From Conidiobolus incongruus B7586 (Eukaryota; Entomophthoromycota; Entomophthoromycetes; Entomophthorales; Conidiobolaceae), in NCBI GenBank assembly GCA_000697335.1, contig JNEM01007171.1:1-23665 (forward strand): a DNA stretch of 23,665 bases, written 5' to 3'. The notes under the pieces are model-generated. The model was not told the origin of the DNA and did not search any database. It was given only the letters and a program-made list of their open reading frames with translations. A program made the translations under genes and the position numbers. Below are positions 20,877 through 23,665 of this stretch, piece after piece; the stretch's first letter is position 1; every line of letters starts with the position of its first letter.

Positions 20877-22075
20877 TCAAGGAATTCGACTCTTAAACAG
20901 AATATGGCTTTTAATATTATTGAGTGAAGGGTTATACTCTTGATATAAATCCTGGAGATATTGTTTTAATTGGGATTTTAGTTCATTATAATCCTAGAAT
21001 GATTCAAATTAATCATCTATATAAAGTATGTTAGAAATTGCCTTATAAACTAATTTCTTATCCCCAGTAGCTAACTCTTGATCCATTCTCTCACGCTCTA
21101 ACATGATTTAGTATTGTTTCAGACCAAATCATAATAATTGAATCTACTATTAATTTTATGGATAATAATCAATATATTATATTAGTTCAAAAGGATTCAT
21201 CATAATATAATAATTAATTTACAATAGATAAATTAATATGCTATCCATTGGAATGAGTAAAATGTCTGAAGTTTTGGGATTGCAATAGTGATATAATGGT
21301 GAAATTCATGAGGCTTGAAGAAATAGGAATTTAAATACCAATTCTATCGATCAAGAGTAATAAATAGAGTTAATATTGATAAAATTGGTGTACTTTTGAA
21401 TTGGTTATCAAACAAGCTATAGGTTATACTGCAAATCCAATTCTTCTTGTGGCTATTGTACGTTGATTCATTTAAATCTATTATTAAAATTAGTGTGAAT
21501 AACAAATTATAATAAATAATGAATTTACATGGGGTTTAGCGGTCTAACCAATTCTATTAAGTATAACGGTAACCAAATCTTTACATTAGTTATCGATATA
21601 ACGATTGTAAACCCTAGGCCTAGGGTAGTTGAATTTGATAACTTGAACATGTTTTAACCAATCAGCCAACATTTCATTAGCCATCATGATCATCACGGGA
21701 GAGACGAAGAAATTTCATACCGAATCAAAGTTCTTTGAAATAAGTTCAATTAAGGAATTCAATCAAAATTCACTAAAGTGGGTTAAAGCAGTCCATGATT
21801 CCTATAATTCTAGGGAGTTGCGAACCATAATAATGGATAGAAGGAAATTTGAAACCTTTCTACCATATTTTGACAGTATTTTTGAAATTTTCTCTTTCCT
21901 AGCTTTTGAATACTGTACTCTTAATTTCCACGAATTGATTACTCAATAGGAGGCTGAATAGGGAGTGTTCATGAGTGTTGATAGCTACATTCAAACACAT
22001 CATTTGTTAGAATAGAATGGTAGCAAGGATGAAAATATACAACACATAATAAAGTAATGAGTCAAAGCTTTCATA
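20877..22075 (-). pseudogene. TAPT1/EMP65-family membrane protein, pseudogene
   Basis: Conserved TAPT1 blocks appear in the right order on the minus strand but in changing frames. They are SFDSLLYYVLYIF, then CLNVAINTHEHSLFSLLLSN and QFVEIKSTVFKS (to 21902), NMVERFQISF (about 21868), ADWLKHVQVIKFN (21666-21628), a short DLV fragment, RRIGFAV followed by a stop and PIACLI (about 21447-21406), and a Glu/Lys-rich end, MLERERMDQELATGDKKL joined to DYNELKSQLKQYLQ, with TGA at 20877-20879. Family members read TLNVAxNSxxxxLLTLxxSNNFVEIKGSVFKK and RRxGFIPLPLAVL at these points. TAPT1/Emp65 is a multi-pass ER membrane protein. At least three in-frame stops and several frame shifts lie inside conserved parts. 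Two normal introns survive (21528-21478, 51 bp; 21050-20994, 57 bp, with a TTCTAAC branch site), so it decayed in place or after DNA-level duplication, not by retroposition. The N-terminal part was not found upstream. Confidence 0.75.
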
Positions 22076-22385
22076 CTGAAAAATAGGGAATGTTTCCTAA
22101 AGTCAATTGGACGAATAAATAATCTTATATATCTTCACCGAATAAACATAATAAATTATACAATATCTACATTATATAATTTCTTTAATCAAAATTATTA
22201 GATAAATTATAATATAATTAATTACTTCTGTCATATTCAATATCATATATAATTTGATAACAAATAGAATAATAAATTATTGAAGCATAGATCTCTCAAT
22301 AACTAATAAGTCGATATTATTAGTCAAAATCATAATATATCTACACCTTCAGTCAAATTTAACTTAATTAAATTTATTAATAATT

Positions 22386-22423
<38 letters not shown>

Positions 22424-23157
22424 CATGACCTTAATATTTGTAACTTTTCTCTAATCAAATGATAATTTCAGAAACAATATATATATATATCAATACATAA
22501 TAAAAATTCTCTGAATAGATATAATTTTTTTTAAAAAAAAAAGAATAATATTTTAATATGAATCATATAAAGTTATTAAAATTAAAGCGTATTTTGATTA
22601 TTTAAAATAATTCAAAAGTAAATAATCTAAATGAATATTCAAAATAAGATTTTGTATGCGGAAATATCTAATCAATTTAGTTTAATAATATCTAATTATC
22701 AAAATCAAATTTTAATTAGGATCGCATATAAACTTATGACTCAGATTAATTATTAATATTAATATATTTTTATTTTAAAGAATTAAAAATTAAAAATTTT
22801 AAGAAAATAATAATGAGAGAGATTTTAAAGAAATATAATAATTATATTTAGAAAAGTAATAATATTTTTCAAATGTTGATTCGTCTTAAGCGATGTTCAA
22901 GCCAACATTGTTGGAAAATATATGATATATGGATTTAATATTATATAGCAGTTAAATTTAAATACCTTAATAATGATCTATATTGAAAAATCTTCTTTAT
23001 ATGATTAAAAAATTTTGATCAATTAGAATATGTTATTATAGAATGAAATTGGTCAAATTTGGAAATTTAATAAATTTAGTACAATTATGGAAATTTAATA
23101 ATTTTGTCTTATTTTATTAATGTCAATAATTTATTCGATTTGTTATGGAATTTACCT
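22076..23157. other. A/T-rich intergenic DNA
   Basis: Contains a (TA)16 tract at about 22390-22422 and a shorter one near 22478-22490. The missing 5' part of the TAPT1-like relic would be expected here on the minus strand but was not recognised. Confidence 0.5.
22390..22422. repeat. (TA)n microsatellite
   Basis: About sixteen TA dinucleotides. Confidence 0.93.
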
Positions 23158-23289
23158 TGTTTTTATATTGACTTTACCGAATTGAGTTCGGAAGTTACGG
23201 GTCAACAAGGATTACCTCATTATGGAGCCAATACAACCCGATACATCACGGCAAATAAACATTATCATAATATAGTTAGCCAAGTTTGA
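23158..23289 (+). pseudogene. Coding-like fragment, possible relic of a Bud20/ZNF593-type zinc finger
   Basis: A patch of balanced composition ends at TGA 23287 and encodes SSEVTGQQGLPHYGANTTRYI followed by a His-containing tail. The pattern G-L-x-H-Y-x-x-x-x-(K/R)-Y recalls the finger of Bud20/ZNF593, where the family has GLGQHYCIHCAKY. Both zinc-binding Cys positions are Gly and Thr here and the following helix is too short, so it could not bind zinc as the family does. The upstream part of the open frame, from a TTG at 23104, is A/T filler. It could equally be an exon of an unrelated gene. Confidence 0.25.
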
Positions 23290-23517
23290 AATTTTGGTTT
23301 GTATTAGACAAGATATAGTTATACCTCCAAATTAAATATTATTTATCTATTGTTTGGAAGTATTTTATATGTACATTATTCAATTCTATGATTTTAAAAT
23401 GTATAAAATAACATAGTAATATTTTTGAAAATGATGTTAACTATTGAATGAAATTGATAAATTTAAAGTTGATTTAATTATTACTATATTTTTTTGTATG
23501 TAATACTTCCTATGGTT

Positions 23518-23549
<32 letters not shown>

Positions 23550-23665
23550 AAACTTAATAAATTCAAACAAAAATCATAATATAAATTTTAATATCGAATA
23601 GTTATAAATTAAATCATGTTCATGTAAATATTAAAATAGTATTAATAAACTAATAATATCAATAA
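23290..23665. other. A/T-rich DNA at window end
   Basis: No gene recognised. Contains an AAT run followed by an ATT run at about 23519-23549 that forms a perfect A/T palindrome. Confidence 0.6.
23519..23549. repeat. (AAT)n-(ATT)n palindromic microsatellite
   Basis: AAT triplets turn into ATT triplets about a central point, so the tract can fold on itself. Confidence 0.85.

Noticed and set aside
20948-21030. Plus-strand frame NPGDIVLIGILVHYNP resembling an MCM-type OB-fold motif
   Set aside because: It is antisense to the C-terminal exon and intron of the TAPT1-like relic, whose frame, branch site and splice sites fit better. No other MCM motif is nearby.
21611-21626. 16-bp palindrome ACCCTAGGCCTAGGGT, telomere-like head-to-head repeat
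   Set aside because: Only single units that do not form a telomeric array. It falls inside the TAPT1-like relic and encodes part of it.
21686-21949. 87-codon ATG frame on the plus strand
   Set aside because: Antisense to conserved TAPT1 blocks on the minus strand, and no recognisable family.

Overview
The window looks like nuclear DNA of an extremely A+T-rich fungus, probably an early-diverging one. The evidence is short GT-AG introns of 49-57 bp with TAAC/CTAAC-like branch sites, a proteasome alpha subunit that reads like fungal orthologues, fungal-type ADP/ATP carrier relatives, an OAC1-type carrier, and intergenic DNA that is almost all A/T with AT and AAT microsatellites. The phylum cannot be fixed from this sequence alone, and an animal host is less likely but not excluded.

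Layout. 1-4062 is A/T desert with one short coding-like ORF (2168-2305) and one hairpin. 4063-5166 (+) is a DM9-repeat protein with a long Asn/Pro/Gly/Gln tail. 5584-5983 (-) is a decayed coding relic. 6196-6268 (-) is tRNA-Lys(UUU). Ten bases upstream of it sits a complete solo LTR (6279-6575) flanked by a perfect 5-bp target duplication, lying in the same direction as the tRNA. 7314-7577 (-) is another relic. 7783-8781 (+) is a six-exon PSMA6 gene. 10011-11914 (-) is a nine-exon glucosidase II beta gene. 12913-13895 (-) and 15655-16444 (-) are two diverged ADP/ATP-carrier paralogues: the first nearly open, the second plainly dead. 19670-20766 (+) is a three-exon OAC1/SLC25A34-35 carrier. 20877-22075 (-) is a pseudogene of the TAPT1/EMP65 family. 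23158-23289 (+) is a possible zinc-finger relic.

The working genes are unrelated housekeeping functions: protein degradation, ER glycoprotein folding, mitochondrial anion transport and a tRNA. There is no operon-like logic. What stands out is how many decayed host genes lie in DNA that at first looks empty. Two genes (glucosidase II beta and the first carrier paralogue) each appear one base short at an A5 run, which could be real mutation or assembly error. The most distinctive single structure is the tRNA-adjacent solo LTR.
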